Of a stretch of DNA of 64,000 nucleotides, positions 1 through 11,434 are shown in pieces. A program made the position numbers and the translations under genes. A model generated the notes under the pieces. The model had not been told where the DNA came from, searched no databases, and was given only the letters and a program-made list of their open reading frames with translations. The stretch's first letter is position 1; every line of letters starts with the position of its first letter. The stretch is from Sclerodactyla briareus (taxonomy: Eukaryota > Echinodermata > Holothuroidea > Dendrochirotida > Sclerodactylidae), in assembly GCA_026419785.1 (NCBI GenBank), contig JAODTK010001144.1, forward strand, positions 248,001 to 312,000. Reading direction: 5' to 3'.

Positions 1-400
1 CTTGAGGCGATTCAGAGGATAGCATTAAAAAAACACAAGGTTTGTTGCGTCAGACTATTCTGAGCTATTCTGAGCCTGGCACCGTCACATCTTTGCTTAA
101 TGATCTTGATCTAGTCCCGCTTGTTGAAAGGCGAAAACAAAATAGACTCATTCTTTTTGCCAAGGGTATTTATGACCAGGCAGATATCCCAGTTGATTGT
201 CTCCGACTCCCGGCGCGTAGAAGTCGGCATATGCATGACATGCACTACTGTCAGTTGGATGCTAGGACGAACTGCTACAAGTATAGTTTCTTGCCGAAAC
301 TATTCGTGACTGGAATAGTCTTCCTTCTTCTGTCATATCTGCAACTAATGTATCAGTTGAGCCTATTGCTTATCTTAGTAAGAATATTACCTAAGGGCCT
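1..400 (+). pseudogene. LINE RT C-terminal remnant, cut by the window edge
   Basis: This is the end of a non-LTR retrotransposon polyprotein, after the RT catalytic core. The opening frame reads EAIQR, then another frame gives GTVTSLLNDLDLVPLVERR around 80-150. TNCYKYSFL follows around 265-290, and after one more shift ETIRDWNSLPSSV at about 296-334. Together these match the usual C-terminal layout of Jockey/CR1-type LINE proteins (VTxML..L.W..L..RR...YK.SFFP...WN.LP). At least two frameshifts break it, so it is not functional as read. The 5' part lies left of the window. The family assignment rests on motif order only; the exact clade is unresolved. Confidence 0.7.
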
Positions 401-1033
401 AATTTTGTATCTCGACGCGGCGTGATGAAAAATTTCCTGCTTTTGGATGTGTTACCCCCATATCAAGAAAGAGAAGAATGTGTGCCACCAATCATTATAA
501 CTTTAGTTGTTCTTGTTATTCCACTTCACGGAAAAATTGCAGAATTCTGATTCAATCCGATTTTTCTTATTCAATCAAGCTAATTTATTTTGGGTTTGTG
601 GCCCGATATGCGTTCCCATGGAGGCCTAGCCTCACTGTTTTAATTAACTTCCGGGTCTGGAAAAATGTTGAATCTTCAAAATTCTGAAAGGATTTGATAA
701 TGTTAACACAGATACCTTCTTCATCTGTCTGACTGTGCTACCGAGTAAATGACTTAAAGCTGTTTAAACCACAGGCAACTCGTACGTTAGGGCTCTAGTT
801 CCCACTATACGATGTAAAGAGAGGTAATGATACATCCCATCGACCGTTTGAACCCACGACTCAAATACGAATATCGGATCGACCGCCTGCTACAGAACAC
901 ATGAATCTTTCATGCGAACCAGAAAGACCTCCTTACATGGTAACCTACTGATATCGAACGATCTTGACAGGAAATTCCCAGACGAATCGGGATAATTTCT
1001 GGACCACCAGGTTTTGAAATTTGCATGACGAGC
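401..1033. other. No recognised gene
   Basis: I see only short open frames without recognisable motifs, the longest about 69 codons at 478-687. No tRNA, obvious tandem repeat or terminal inverted repeat was found. It may hold the 3' flank of the LINE remnant to its left. Confidence 0.4.
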
Positions 1034-2360
1034 TGCGTGACCACTCGGATATCGGTTTGTCCGATTACGCCTTGGACCTTAGGTGTCTGGGAGCAGTACT
1101 AGGCCTACACTGGGAGAAGACGAACCCATCAAAATTAATCGACAATCCAGGTAGTATACATAGAAATTATTACGTATGATGTAATAGCCATGATGCATCA
1201 AGTATTGGATTTTGCCTACACTAATTTCAGCAATCATCCCAGCTTTGACTACGAATTTTCAAGAGGCTTGAGATGACGAATAGGCCTGTTGAGGACAACT
1301 TAGGCTAGGCCTAGACTAGCCTGCGTTCACAACTCCCGGCCTAGGCTGTTTTTTAGGCTAGCGCTAAGCGACCAGCTTTCTGTTTCAACTTCAGATCTAA
1401 CCAGCTTGCATCTCAATTATATACCCACAGACCCATTTAGTTGTTGTTATAAAAGGTTCTTATTGCATTCCCCATATCGGTCTTCGGCCAGGTGGAAATT
1501 ATCATCAATATTTCCCCAAAATCAGTCAGGAATCAACCTAAATGCCTTCACCAATTCAGTTGTTGTCTGTGTTACAAGTTGCCCAACTCTAAGATTACTA
1601 AATTAATCATGCAGATTTTCTGTAATAATGTCCCCTGCATGTGCCCAATATAAATATTAGGGATCGCCAAAATGAGCCCTGGAGTGGCAACACTTCTTGC
1701 ATTTTGCCGAGGCGTGACCACATCGGATATCGGTTTCGATTAGCGCCTTGGACCTCGTTGTCTGAGAGCAGTATTACTACACTGGGAGAAGAACGAACGC
1801 ATCAAAATTAATCGACAATTAGGGTAGGATAACATAAAATTATCTCCGGATGATGTAAAGCCATGATGCATCAGTATTGGATTTTGCCTACACATTTAAT
1901 TTCATGCATCATGCCCACTTGGCTACGAATTTTCAGATGCTTGGAGATACGTAATACGGCTGTGGAGACTCAACTTGGCTAGGCCTAGACTACCTGCGTC
2001 AACACTGAGCCCTAGGCTGTTTTTTAGGCTAGCGCTTACGACCAACTTTCTGTTTTCAACGTCAGATCCTAACAAGCTTGCATCTCACTTAATTACCCCT
2101 AGACCAATTATTGTAGTTAGAAAAGGTTCTTATTCCATTCCCCCTATCGGTCTTCGCAGTTGAAGAATTTCAAATATTTTACTAACCCAAAATCAGTCAG
2201 GAATCAACATAAATGCCTTCACCCAAGTTCACAGTTGTTTTCTGTGTTAAGAGTTGCCACTCTAAGATTTAAATAATCAAATGCAGATTTTCTGTATAAT
2301 GTCCTGGCATTGCCCAATATAAATTAGGATCGCCCAAATGAGCCTGATGGCAACACTTCT
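1034..2360 (+). repeat. Two-copy tandem duplication, ~0.67-kb unit
   Basis: Copy 1 runs about 1,034-1,699 and copy 2 about 1,711-2,360, in the same orientation. Both open with GCGTGACCAC and GGATATCGGTTT, share CATCAAAATTAATCGACAAT, GCCATGATGCATCA and AAAAGGTTCTTATT, and end with GGCAACACTTCT. The copies differ mostly by 1-3 base insertions and deletions. Both contain runs rich in TAGGCCTA and GGCTAG near the middle. No coding motif is seen in either copy. Confidence 0.85.
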
Positions 2361-3689
2361 GTTCACACAAAACTGGTTTTCAAACAGACAGACTGGGGAA
2401 AACAAGGTGGTGATTTTCCCATAAGCCAGTTCGGAGATAGCTCATGCGCATGCGTCATTGTTCCCAGTGCTGCATTTGTGACAATTCTGTACTGCTCCGA
2501 CAATCCACTCCATCCACTAACAGTATTTCAATGGAGTAACTGAGAGCTTTGAGAAATTCAACATTATCCTCCCTGTGTTCAACAAGATAATTCCAATCGG
2601 GATCTACAAAAGAGAACAAGTTGTATATTAGTGCTAGCATTCACTGTATGCTAATTAAATAAGAAAAACAGAAAAATCGCCGAAATGTGATAACTGATCA
2701 CGTGTCATGTGTCATACGCCACACGTTCGAGATATACAAATATTTGGCAAACTGGCGTACAATGGAATAATCCTCTTTAATTGCTAACGTACGGGTGCAA
2801 GAGCGGTGGTGATTGGCTGGCATCTTCGAATTTGGCGGTCTGGGGTGGTGGATTTTTTTTTATTATCACTAGTTTTGGAAGGTGCTCATAGTTGTTAGGT
2901 GTGCCTAATAGTTTATGAGCATTTTGAGAGAGTTCCTGTTATTATTTGACGGAATCAGCGGTTCTACACAAAGTTATTGAATTTTCGTACTGGAAAATTC
3001 GGCGAGCTAAGGAGCCACGTAAAACCATGACGGGGACGGCACGTTGAGAAAGTTGTCACCAATGGACAATTGCGCATTGCCCGTGCTGTAATCCGCCGAA
3101 ACGGGCTTATTTTACAGTCAAAATTGGTTTGGAAGTATCAACTTATACTAATGATAGTTAACATGGTAGTGGATGGAATGTTCTTGAATGATTTTTGAAG
3201 GTATAGAGGGAGGTGTATAGGAGGGAGAAGTGGAGGCATGAGGTGATGGTTTGTCACCTTTCATGGGAAGTGTTGATGAGTAAAATTTCTTCTGTACGTG
3301 ACTAGCCTACGACTAGGCTAGCCCGTATTTGTAAACACTAACAGGGTGTAGGTATATGTACTGAGTGATGGTAAGTGGTAACTGTAGGTCAGCTTAAATT
3401 CAAAATCTTACCAAATCGGCTAGGCCAAAGTCCGTAGTACTCGATCAATTCATCTAACATCAGATAACCAATTACTAATTTCGCTTAAATGTAGAGCCTC
3501 AAATGAATTTGGATAACTGCCAGCACCTGCAGTTGTAGGGCGTTTTCTCCTGAAGAAAATTTTGGCAATGAATCATGCACAAGTCGATTCGGTTTGTTAT
3601 GAATTTGTAAATCGATTCATGATTCATGTTTACCTGTACTACCGGTGGGTATATGTACCGTACGGTATACCCGTCATGTTTAAGCCAAT
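2361..3689. other. No recognised gene
   Basis: Nothing coding is recognised. A short near-palindrome, GGTATATGTACCGTACGG followed by TATACC, lies near 3,648-3,671. The reverse frame at 2,455-2,640 has 61 codons and no motif. Confidence 0.4.
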
Positions 3690-3930
3690 GGTCATTTAAT
3701 GATAACGCTGAGACTTCCCGCCACCGGACGATCTCTCTGAGAGAAGCATTGCAGACATACTAACTAGCCAGTTGGGAGCTCTGTTACTACTTTGAGTCGG
3801 AAAAATCAAATCGCAATTCAGGACCATCAACATTAACATTTCGAGGAAGCAATAAACCTTGCGCACGATCGTGTATAGCGTGGCGGAGATTGAATCACTC
3901 AGCATGTCCGATAGACGAACTCACCTACTA
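3690..3930 (+). pseudogene. LINE C-terminal remnant (L-d type), second copy
   Basis: Read on the plus strand, this aligns with the inverted segment 18,877-19,050, which is the end of the L-d LINE on the minus strand. Shared blocks include GCAATAAACCTTG, the CGTG.ATAGCGTGGCGGA region and CTCAGCATGT. Split frames give NKPCARS and, in another frame, AHDRV, which resembles the DRxxWR signature that closes many LINE polyproteins. Only about the last 80 residues remain, in broken frames. The upstream RT domain is not recognised next to it, so this is probably a strongly 5'-truncated insertion. Confidence 0.6.
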
Positions 3931-4079
3931 CATACTACCTTCCGCTACGGTATAATGGTACCTGGCAATGGCGGACATTAAGGCGAATTCGTCAATTTTT
4001 TCGAAGATTCCAAATAGCAAAATACAGAAGACAATTCACTCAAATGGTCAATTGGGTGGTACAACTATATTATAATCAT

Positions 4080-4165
4080 CGACTTTCCAAATCAAAATTC
4101 AAGGTGGATTTCAAGATTTCCCATGCCATCCCTCGCTGACATCCGATCCTAGAACTTGCTGAAAA
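4080..4165 (-). repeat. Short repeat shared with 61.69-61.77 kb
   Basis: The reverse complement carries GGATCGGATGTCAG, AATCTTGAAATCCACCTTGA and AAAGTCGAT in the same order and spacing as the plus strand at 61,693-61,770. The two copies are inverted relative to each other and about 57 kb apart. No inverted termini are visible, so the element type is unknown. Confidence 0.65.
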
Positions 4166-4237
4166 GCGACAACTTTCCACACTGATGCAGTACTAATCTG
4201 CAGTTCCATACTAATACCATATGCTAATTGTTTATTC

Positions 4238-4288
4238 TTAAAGACGGAGTGCTCTTTCAACCCGTGCCTGATATTCACGACGTTTGTC
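4238..4288 (-). CDS. Possible terminal exon (unrecognised)
   Basis: On the minus strand a pyrimidine-rich tract ending TTGTTTTCAG is followed directly by an open stretch reading DKRREYQARVERALRL and a TAA stop. This has the look of a splice acceptor plus a short last exon, and the peptide is charged and helix-like. I find no matching upstream exon, and a 16-residue frame can arise by chance. The neighbouring 4,080-4,165 is a repeat, which also argues for a transposon origin. I do not recognise any family. Confidence 0.15.
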   Translation of the reverse strand, partial: DKRREYQARVERALRL

Positions 4289-4320
4289 CTGAAAACAAGC
4301 AAAACCAACGCACTGAGAAT

Positions 4321-5627
4321 GTTAGCACGGACCTACGGTGAAAATTACGGACCTCCCCCTATTTTACTGAAAAATTAGAGAATTCAGGTGTGTTCTGATA
4401 ATTTGATGTCTACAGGTTATTACGCCAGATTAGAATGATGGCTCGTGTTAATCCCCTGGGCTACATTATATCATAACATTTATCACACCGTTTGTAAAGT
4501 TTACTTAACATCAAGAGAAATACACATAAGACGGTCGCCCCTTTAACTTGAGTTTAGGCCACGCCCCAACGTTGCTTGTTAGCCTAACCATAGCCTATAA
4601 GAAATATATTTTGATACTACTTGCTGGGATAAATTTCGGTGATCCGAATTGTGAATTTGTCGAGTCTCCTGGCCGTATTTTAAGGCCTATTTGAAATAAT
4701 ATATTTTTTTTTATAGTGATAGCGAGAGTCTAAATAATATAATCCCCTCTGCCGGGCATTTTTGTTGTGTAAATATTCACTCTTAATCGCCCATTTCGCT
4801 GGACAATAATTCCTCCCTGCGGCCCTGCATTTGTTCCGCGAAAATGTTCTATTATTGTATTACTGAGGCAACATTCGATCGAGAAGCACTGGTCCGCTTT
4901 TTACCCAGGCGTCCGGGACTACCCTGTAAACTATACTTACTATTTATTTATTAGGCATCCCCCCCCGACTGAATTTCAGCAGCCGATTCAAGTGCAGGTT
5001 ACCATAAAACTTGGTACACTGATCCAAATAAAAGCCCAAAAGCCTACAATCTTCCGATATATTGAAGAATCCTCTTGCAGTCTCGCTCCTTTCTAAATGT
5101 GATGGACTTTCCATTCGTCTTCCAGTAATCATGCGCAAAAATGCAACATTAACTGTTGTGGGTCTATGAGGCAGCCTTTTTATCGCCCCCGCCCCCCCCC
5201 CGAAACCGTTTCCCCATTCCCATCCGTCATTAATAGATTCCCCCCGGAATTGAATTGGACTCTAACCAGCAACATGCTGAAACGGTGTGTGGGGCCGCCG
5301 GGGTTTGCCTCTTTTCGCCTGAGCAATACATGACCATCGATATTCCCGATTACCTGCTTCTTGGCTGCATATCCGCCTCTACGATATTTCTGCAGTGCGC
5401 CACCACCTTCATCTTCTGGTTCAGTTCAGTCTTAGCACACATTTGATCAATTTGTGATACTGACGGACTAATTAGACAAGATCTGTATCTCGGATCGACG
5501 CTTTTAGCATCAATTACACGTGACAGAAATAATGTGGATAGCCAATCACAAGTTGTTAAGCCCGCGCGCAGTGCCGACCAACTGCACGAATAGCGTGGCC
5601 ATACGACGACGACGACGGACCATTGGA
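4321..5627. other. No recognised gene
   Basis: No coding motif is recognised. There are C-rich tracts near 4,967 and 5,190-5,200. Opposed short frames overlap at 5,255-5,446 and 5,350-5,685 without a recognisable domain. Confidence 0.4.
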
Positions 5628-5739
5628 AGTGAGCGCCACCTTCCACACACATTATTACGTTGATAAGCCAGCACCACATTGGCACATTCCGACAAATGTA
5701 TGGCTGGGGTATATGAGAGTGGTCAGTGTTTGTTTTTTT

Positions 5740-6265
5740 TTAACCCCCGCCATAAGAAGAACATTTCTGAAATTTTTACAAACCAACACTCACATTTGGG
5801 CTCCACCCCAAATGTTGATTCCACCCCCAAAATGAGCGTTTTTGGTCCATTTTCCGGTTCGGTCAAAATGCTGTGGTGCTGGGGGGTACAGCAAAAGAAA
5901 CACACATTTGAATCCCAGAAAAGGAAGAACAGGTCATTTTTACAGCATTCTGGCACCCCACCCACTCTTGTGCCCCACCCCAAATGTTGATCCCCACCCC
6001 CAGAAATGTGCGTTTCCTGTCCATTTTCGGCCGAAATAATGTGGTGCTGGAGCATAGAAGAGGAGTCAAAATTTTGGAATCCTAGAAATGAAAGCCGGTC
6101 CATTTCCAACATTTGACACCTCACCACCTCTTGTGCCTAACCCCACCCCAAATGCTGCTGCACCGCCCCCCCCCCCCCCGGAAATGTGCGTTTTTTTGTC
6201 CATTTTGTGCGAAATAATGTGTGCTGGGGATGAGAAAGTGGGTAACCTTTTTAATCCAGAAGTTA
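5740..6265 (+). repeat. Three-unit tandem repeat, ~170-bp period
   Basis: Unit starts are marked by CCACCCCAAATG at about 5,803, 5,974 and 6,143, giving a period of about 170 bp. Each unit carries TTTTGGTCCATTTTC or a close variant, an AATGTGGTGCTGG-like block, an AATCC(C/T)AGAAA block and a poly-C rich joint. The third unit has an expanded C tract at 6,166-6,180. Open frames over 100 codons here follow from the C-rich composition and carry no known motif. Confidence 0.8.
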
Positions 6266-7365
6266 GATAGAACAAAGGGGAAGAACAATTCCTCGAGCAT
6301 CGTGGCGGTGCAGTAACCCGCCTTGTACACCTGGTATCCGCTCTGTATTCTGAAGCGAGAGGTGCTGGAAGTGTGCTGGTGGAATCTCTCACCTTTTCCT
6401 CCCTGTTGCACTGGTGTGAGCGGGGGTGACACTGGCTCCACAATTGTCCACACTTGTATGGACTGATATGGAAGGGCTGTGGATAGTACCTACCGGATGT
6501 GGGGTCTCATTCGGGAGGTGGGTTCATGGTTTTCTGACCTAGAATGATGCCTGCATTACTCGCCGAGTTTGTGTATTCTCTGGATGATTGACCTTGGAAA
6601 ACTTAGTCGAAGGCAAATCCGTTGGCCTTTCCGGTGTCATGGACAAGACTGAGATCCATTCTTCGTGGTGAATCTTGGAACAGTGCTGCTGGGTCTGCCA
6701 GGTGTGGGCGAGAACGTGGCACGTCACCACGTCATTTGTTTCACCTTGGGAGTGTCATTAGTGACTCGTGCTTCTTGCAATGCCTTGAGGTCATAGACGC
6801 CTTGGACTGGCATATGGTCATCATGATCAAACTGGATAGTTTGTGGGTGTCTAAGCGGTTCGCGCCATCTGAGTCAAAGAACCAAAACTCCGTGTTTTCG
6901 CCGGCTCTATTTTTGCTTCCAGGTCCCTTGCTATATTCTAAAGACACTTGGACGCTCAATGTTGGGCTGAGACTGCGATTGGATCCTTTTTTAACTACCT
7001 CACCTCGTCACTCTCGGCTACCGCTTGCAGGACCACGTTCTGGAGCCAGGGTTCTCGGGGAGGTGGGGAGGGAAGGTTAGCTTCCCTGATTGGTGATCGC
7101 CAACGCCGCTTCTTGAGCATATGGCCCGCTTCCGGCGGACGCATTCTGGCCACCCCGCGTCCGTGTGAACGGGATTCCTGGGGTTAGGGCCGACCGACGG
7201 GACGCCCCCCGTGCTCGTGGTTGGCGCGCAGCTTCGTGGGTAACTCATGGAGTTAGGTGGGGTGGGCTATAGCCCAGGCCTGATCCGCTTGGAAAGCGCG
7301 GTGGTTGATGCTGCTAGGTGCCTTCCAGGCAACGTGCTCCCATGAGTGAGTGATGTGAGTGAGTG
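6266..7365. other. Interior of the foldback element, no recognised gene
   Basis: Moderately GC-rich sequence with several overlapping short frames (for example 6,622-7,080 plus, 7,018-7,248 minus). I found no RT, transposase or other known motif. If the flanking element is autonomous, its gene should lie here, but nothing supports that. Confidence 0.35.
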
Positions 7366-9120
7366 CAGGGGCGTATATACAAAGAATTCCAGGGGGGGGG
7401 GGGGTAGGAATCATTTTGAGACCGACAAGATTTTTGAGACCGATTCCTATTTTCGTTATTGTACCAGAGGCGGCGCCATGCGGTCGTGGAGGGTGCCCCG
7501 GGGCCCCGACTGGGTGTCCAATCGTTTTCGTTAGTGATCTTGTTGATAGACTGATCTGGGGGAGGGGTCTAAGGCTCCCCTTCCTTTTGGAAATTTTGCA
7601 AACCTGGAACCCCTCAGATGCAAAATGGTGCTATCTATTCCTAGTACGATATTCTAGCATGAATTACGTATTAAAATATTCATTTTCCTGCCAACATTTT
7701 TCCCCGACTACGTAACTGTGTGTTAAGATAATGAGTGTCAAAACGGTCTGTAACCGAGCTACATGAATAGGCCTGTATAAGCATATAAAAGATTTTTTGA
7801 CTGAGGCTCCCTTTAGACAGTCGCCATTATCCCGTGAAACAAAACGTCAGTGAACGGACCACACAAATATCTGACTAAAAATCCTCTGTACATGTTTAAT
7901 AAGTCTCCTTTCTGGAGGTGGATGTGCCTTTTGGGGCAGGGGCAACGATCTATGTTAAATATTGGGGGAACATATGAGGTCAGCACCATCTAAGCGGAGC
8001 GCCACCATCGGGTTTGGCGCGTAGGGTACGAGGAAATTTTTCGTTTTAACAAACCCCCCAGATCGCAGGAAACGGCACTTTCCGCGCCGTATGGCAGTGA
8101 GCAACGTCCCTAAAATTGGCAATAATTTTGAGCAACTTATATTTCAAGAAACGTCATTGAAGGAACTGATCGATGGTGATTCCTTACAATTTGGGCCAGC
8201 ATCAGTGGACGCGTAGGGTACAAGGAAATTTTGAGCCTTACGAATCCCCCAGATTGCCGGAAACGATACTTCCCATGTCTTATGGCTGTAAGCAATAAAT
8301 TGTAATGAATGAAATGTATATCTCAAGAAAACACTCTGAAGTAACTGATCTATGCTTATTCATTACAATTCGCGCCATCATCAGTCGACGCGTAGCGTAC
8401 AAGAAAATAGTCTTACATACCCCCCCCCCTCCGATTGCAGGAGCAATTCGTACATTTCTTCATCGTGGTCTCCATTCCTACCATAGCCATGTTTTAGAGA
8501 TCTTCCATCGAGGACCCTTCCAATTGGGTTGGAGGCTGCGGCCCGCAGATTGAAAATATGCTTGATCATTCCGGGCATTTGAATAAAAGGAGTTGAGCCA
8601 GCCAGCAGACAGTTTGGTCATGTGCCCCCCCCCCCCCCATTTGGGGCTGTATGCCAAAATTGTACAAACTGAAGTCTGTGGACTCAAAACATAAACATGA
8701 CACCACAACCTGTCATACCGGTGTCACTCCAACATTTCCGAGATTCGCAGCTTGTAGCTATTGACAATAAGGCCAAATTTTATTTATTCGCATAATAAAC
8801 TAAAGTAGCCACGCTACGTAAACCGAGCCTTTTGTGGAATACAAAGTTTCACAGCTGGCTGAAATAGATGGGGTCATCGAAGAACAAACTTATGTGAATA
8901 ATATGGCGCTATTCTATTTCCGTCGGTCTGGCCGGTTAGTTTGTGCGACAGCCCCTATTTTCGACGGGAACAGAAAATACTAGGTCATGGCTATAAATCA
9001 ATTAATTTTTCACCTAACTCGAGCGGAGACCGACTTTTTGTCGCCCAGAGACCGACTTCTGATTTCACATGGGGGTGTCACCCCCCCCCCCCACACACAC
9101 ACCCCGTATTTACGCCCCTG
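7366..9120. mobile_element. hAT-like non-autonomous element with perfect 8-bp TSD
   Basis: The left end reads CAGGGGCGTATATAC and the reverse complement of the right end CAGGGGCGTAAATAC. The 8 bases on each side are identical: AGTGAGTG at 7,358-7,365 and at 9,121-9,128. An 8-bp duplication with CAGGGGCG termini is typical of the hAT superfamily. Just inside each end are a poly-G or poly-C tract and copies of GAGACCGAC. The middle holds a ~180-bp monomer array (8,000-8,560) instead of a transposase, so the 1,755-bp element must depend on a transposase elsewhere. It is inserted in the foldback element. Confidence 0.88.
8000..8560 (-). repeat. ~180-bp monomer array inside hAT-like element
   Basis: About three degenerate units are seen. 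Each contains GCG.CGTAG.GTAC.A, GAAAATTT-like, AGATTGC.GGAAACG-like and CTGTAAGCAA-like blocks, spaced about 180-190 bp. The same monomer in the opposite orientation makes up the six-unit array at 54,060-55,200, and partial copies lie at 36,530-36,650 and 47,600-47,720. It is therefore a component of the hAT-like family, not a local accident. Confidence 0.7.
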
Positions 9121-9559
9121 AGTGAGTGGTAAACATTTGGCTAGGGCCCACGTGTGAGTGAGGTGTCACAATGTTTGAAATTACCTGTTCTTTTCATTTC
9201 TGGGGTTTAAAAAGTTCTACCTCTCTTCTATACCCCAAGCAGCACAATTTTGCGAGAATGTGGTGCTAGCGTATCAACGTAATTAAGTGGTGCTGGAATT
9301 TGGTGCGTAATATCCACAATTTGTGAATTGTGATAGCTTGAAAATGCAGAGTTACACAGGTTCTCTTATTAGACAATGGAAGCCTTTGGGAGTCGCATAC
9401 AAAAATCTGTGTATAAGACTCATGCGAGTGCAACAACTATACAATGCAGCCATGAATGATAGGTTGGACCAGTGTCACTCTGTTTTGGCATGCTCGGCTC
9501 CATAAGAGATAGAAAGAGTACTTAGACTATAAACTGATAGAGCAGTACGTAGTCTTTTT

Positions 9560-9920
9560 GAAATGATGTGCCTATATGGAAAATACCGGGAGTGACCCGT
9601 CTTGACAGGTTACACCACTATTAGACGATCCCTTGGCCTCAAGTTCACTGTCATCGACAGAATTGCAATTCGGAGAATGCGCTACTTTGGACACATCCAG
9701 AGAAAGCCATACCCAAAATCTACGGTTTGATGGAAGAGTGCATGAGATAAACATCAAGAGGTAGACCACCTAACGCTGGGAAGATTGCCTCAAAGAAGAC
9801 TGCAGTTCAGTGGGATTGGCCTCGCTGACCAAAGCAGATGAAATGGCTCGAGACCGTTAACAGTGGCAGATCATCATGAAGCAGATGGAAAGACAGGATG
9901 GAGCCACACCCGTGTCGACT
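9560..9920 (+). pseudogene. LINE C-terminal remnant
   Basis: One frame gives VIDRIAIRRMRYFGHIQRKP, the common (I)xxRRLRWFGHVxRM signature downstream of the RT domain in RTE/Jockey-like LINEs. After frameshifts come a GRP motif (SRGRPPNAGKIASKK) and LASLTKADEMARDR with QWQIIMK, matching the closing lAxDRxxWRxl motif. Only about 120 residues remain, over at least three frames. There is no RT core upstream, so it is a 5'-truncated, decayed insertion. The clade is uncertain. Confidence 0.7.
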
Positions 9921-9935
9921 TAGACTAATACCTTC

Positions 9936-10190
9936 CAGTGGCGTAACCAGGATTCATGCAGTGGGGTCGGCGCCGCGGGGGAGTATAATAATTTCGTGAG
10001 GGGCTACAACCGACTAAGCGGAGCGCATCCGGAAATTTCCAGCCTGAAAGACCCCTGGGTTGCAGGATGTGGCACTTCCTGACCATTTGAGGCTGTCCCC
10101 GAAATTTTCAATCCCGAGGAAGTATCTCGGATTTTTCTTCAATTCTTGCCCGCCGAAGGGGCATGTTCCTGTGTATCACAATGGTGGCTA
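9936..10190 (+). mobile_element. hAT-like left-end fragment
   Basis: It starts CAGTGGCGTAACCAGG, a hAT-type terminus related to the CAGGGGCGTAGCCAGG end of the element at 14,376. Inside are ACTAAGCGGAGCGC and a GGTTGCAGGATGTGGCACTTCC stretch (positions ~10,057-10,078), which match the subterminal and monomer sequences of the other hAT-like copies. I found no matching right end downstream, so this is a truncated copy. Confidence 0.5.
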
Positions 10191-10777
10191 CCGCCTGTAT
10201 ATGTAATGGCAGTATGAGAAGAGCAGTAGGCTATCTTCCTAACCTTCTACGACTGATCCAATTTTCTGCCGATCCGTTGGTCGATAGTTAATTTGCTTCG
10301 AATTACAGTCTTTCATTTCCTCGGAACAGGTAGCCTACTCTCCTTTCTTCGCATCCGCCTGCCTACCTAACTAACCCAATTCCTGATGTTCGTAACTTCG
10401 TAATAAACCATGGAAGTGGCGGTAACCACAGTCATTGGAATCACTCCCCCAACCACCCAACGCCAACTGCACTCAGTGCATTGCATTCTGCAAACTGCAT
10501 ATTGCCGACAGAGGTGCAACTCCTGCCTGTACAAAGTTGGAATCTGAGCATCCGGGAATGACGCTTTGTGTGCCATGACTCCTGCCCTCTATTTTGCAGG
10601 TTTTACGCTAAACGATGAGGTTCGTCTGATTCACTCGCAACTTGGTGGGTGTGGACATTGGGTGGTTCCGGGAAACATGTCAATGATTTCAAAGTCACCC
10701 GAGGGGTCAAATTGCAAAATATTTACGATTTTTCTTCATTTCAACAAACTTGGTGATTGTAGACTACAAATAAAATA
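10191..10777. other. No recognised gene
   Basis: Short opposed frames at 10,367-10,576 and 10,566-10,778 show no known motif. No repeat structure was seen. Confidence 0.35.
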
Positions 10778-11410
10778 ACACACAATTGAATAGCGCCATT
10801 TAAAGTCTAGAGCTTGTCAGTGGCGCTTTACAAAACAAAAGAGATAGAGAGGAAAATACAAATAGGCAATTAAGAGAAGGCATCAAGAAAAAGGTAAGTC
10901 TTGATGAGCCTTTGGGATGCAACAATGTCTTCAGTGGCACGTTATAGACAGTAGGAAGGAATTCCAAAGCGAGGGGGCGGCGATGGTAGAAGCACGGATT
11001 TCCGGCGGAACGCTTTTCAGCTTCCTTTCTCCGAAGTAAAGGAGCTGGTGATGAGCGAGTGATACGAGACTGCTGAAGCTAGAAAGAGATAGGTAGCGTG
11101 GGGCAGTCTCATAAATTACCTTATGAGCGAGTGTGAGAATTTTGAACTGGATTTTGTGATAGACAGGAAGCCAGTGCAGTTTACGGACGGGAGTTATGTG
11201 ATCGTATTTACTGGTATGTGTGAGGAGACGTGCAGCCTGGTTGGGCAACCTCTGTAAACGTTTAATTTCGTAATTTGGGAGCCCATTCAGGACTGAGCTC
11301 CAGGAATCGTTCCTAGGAGATACAAATGCATGAATAAGGGTAGCTAATGTCTCAATAGGGAGGTACTGGTGGACTCGTTTAGAGGAAGCACATCAAATTA
11401 TGTCCATTTG
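10778..11410 (-). pseudogene. CR1/L2-like LINE RT C-terminal end
   Basis: Read on the minus strand from 11,410 down, the sequence runs VLNGLPNYEIKRLQRLPNQA, then ARLLT...HITPVRKLHWLPV, FKILTLAHKV and APSLWNSF. This is the thumb and C-terminal domain typical of CR1/L2 LINEs (YGLPxYxIxRLQRxQNxAAR...LHWLPVxxRIxFKILxLxxK). The segment 10,931-11,248 is open for 105 codons. After it come an LKTYLF-like tail and a 3' end with TGGCGCTATT, the usual L2 tail. It is 5'-truncated: no YADD core is present. Confidence 0.88.
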
Positions 11411-11434
11411 ACCTTCAGTGACTTTGAAATGCCT

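Larger units (their letters stand above)
5628..9308. mobile_element. Foldback/TIR element with nested hAT (~3.7 kb)
   Basis: The two ends are inverted copies. Near 5,632-5,690 the left arm reads ATTACGTTGATAAGCCAGC then ACCACATT. The reverse complement near 9,245-9,305 reads ATTACGTTGATACGCTAGC then ACCACATT. Inside the left arm is a three-unit tandem array (5,740-6,265), and one partial unit of the same sequence lies inverted just inside the right arm (9,178-9,245), so the symmetry goes beyond the tips. A hAT-like element (7,366-9,120) is inserted within it. I could not find a clear target-site duplication, so the exact ends are uncertain by some 10-20 bases. No transposase is visible. Confidence 0.6.

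Noticed and set aside
5623-6453. Cluster of overlapping 100-134 codon frames on both strands
   Set aside because: They all lie in the C-rich 170-bp tandem repeat, where stop codons are rare by composition.
6080-8330. CRISPR-like or satellite array
   Set aside because: The units are 170-185 bp with no short identical repeats and unique spacers; they belong to eukaryotic transposable elements.
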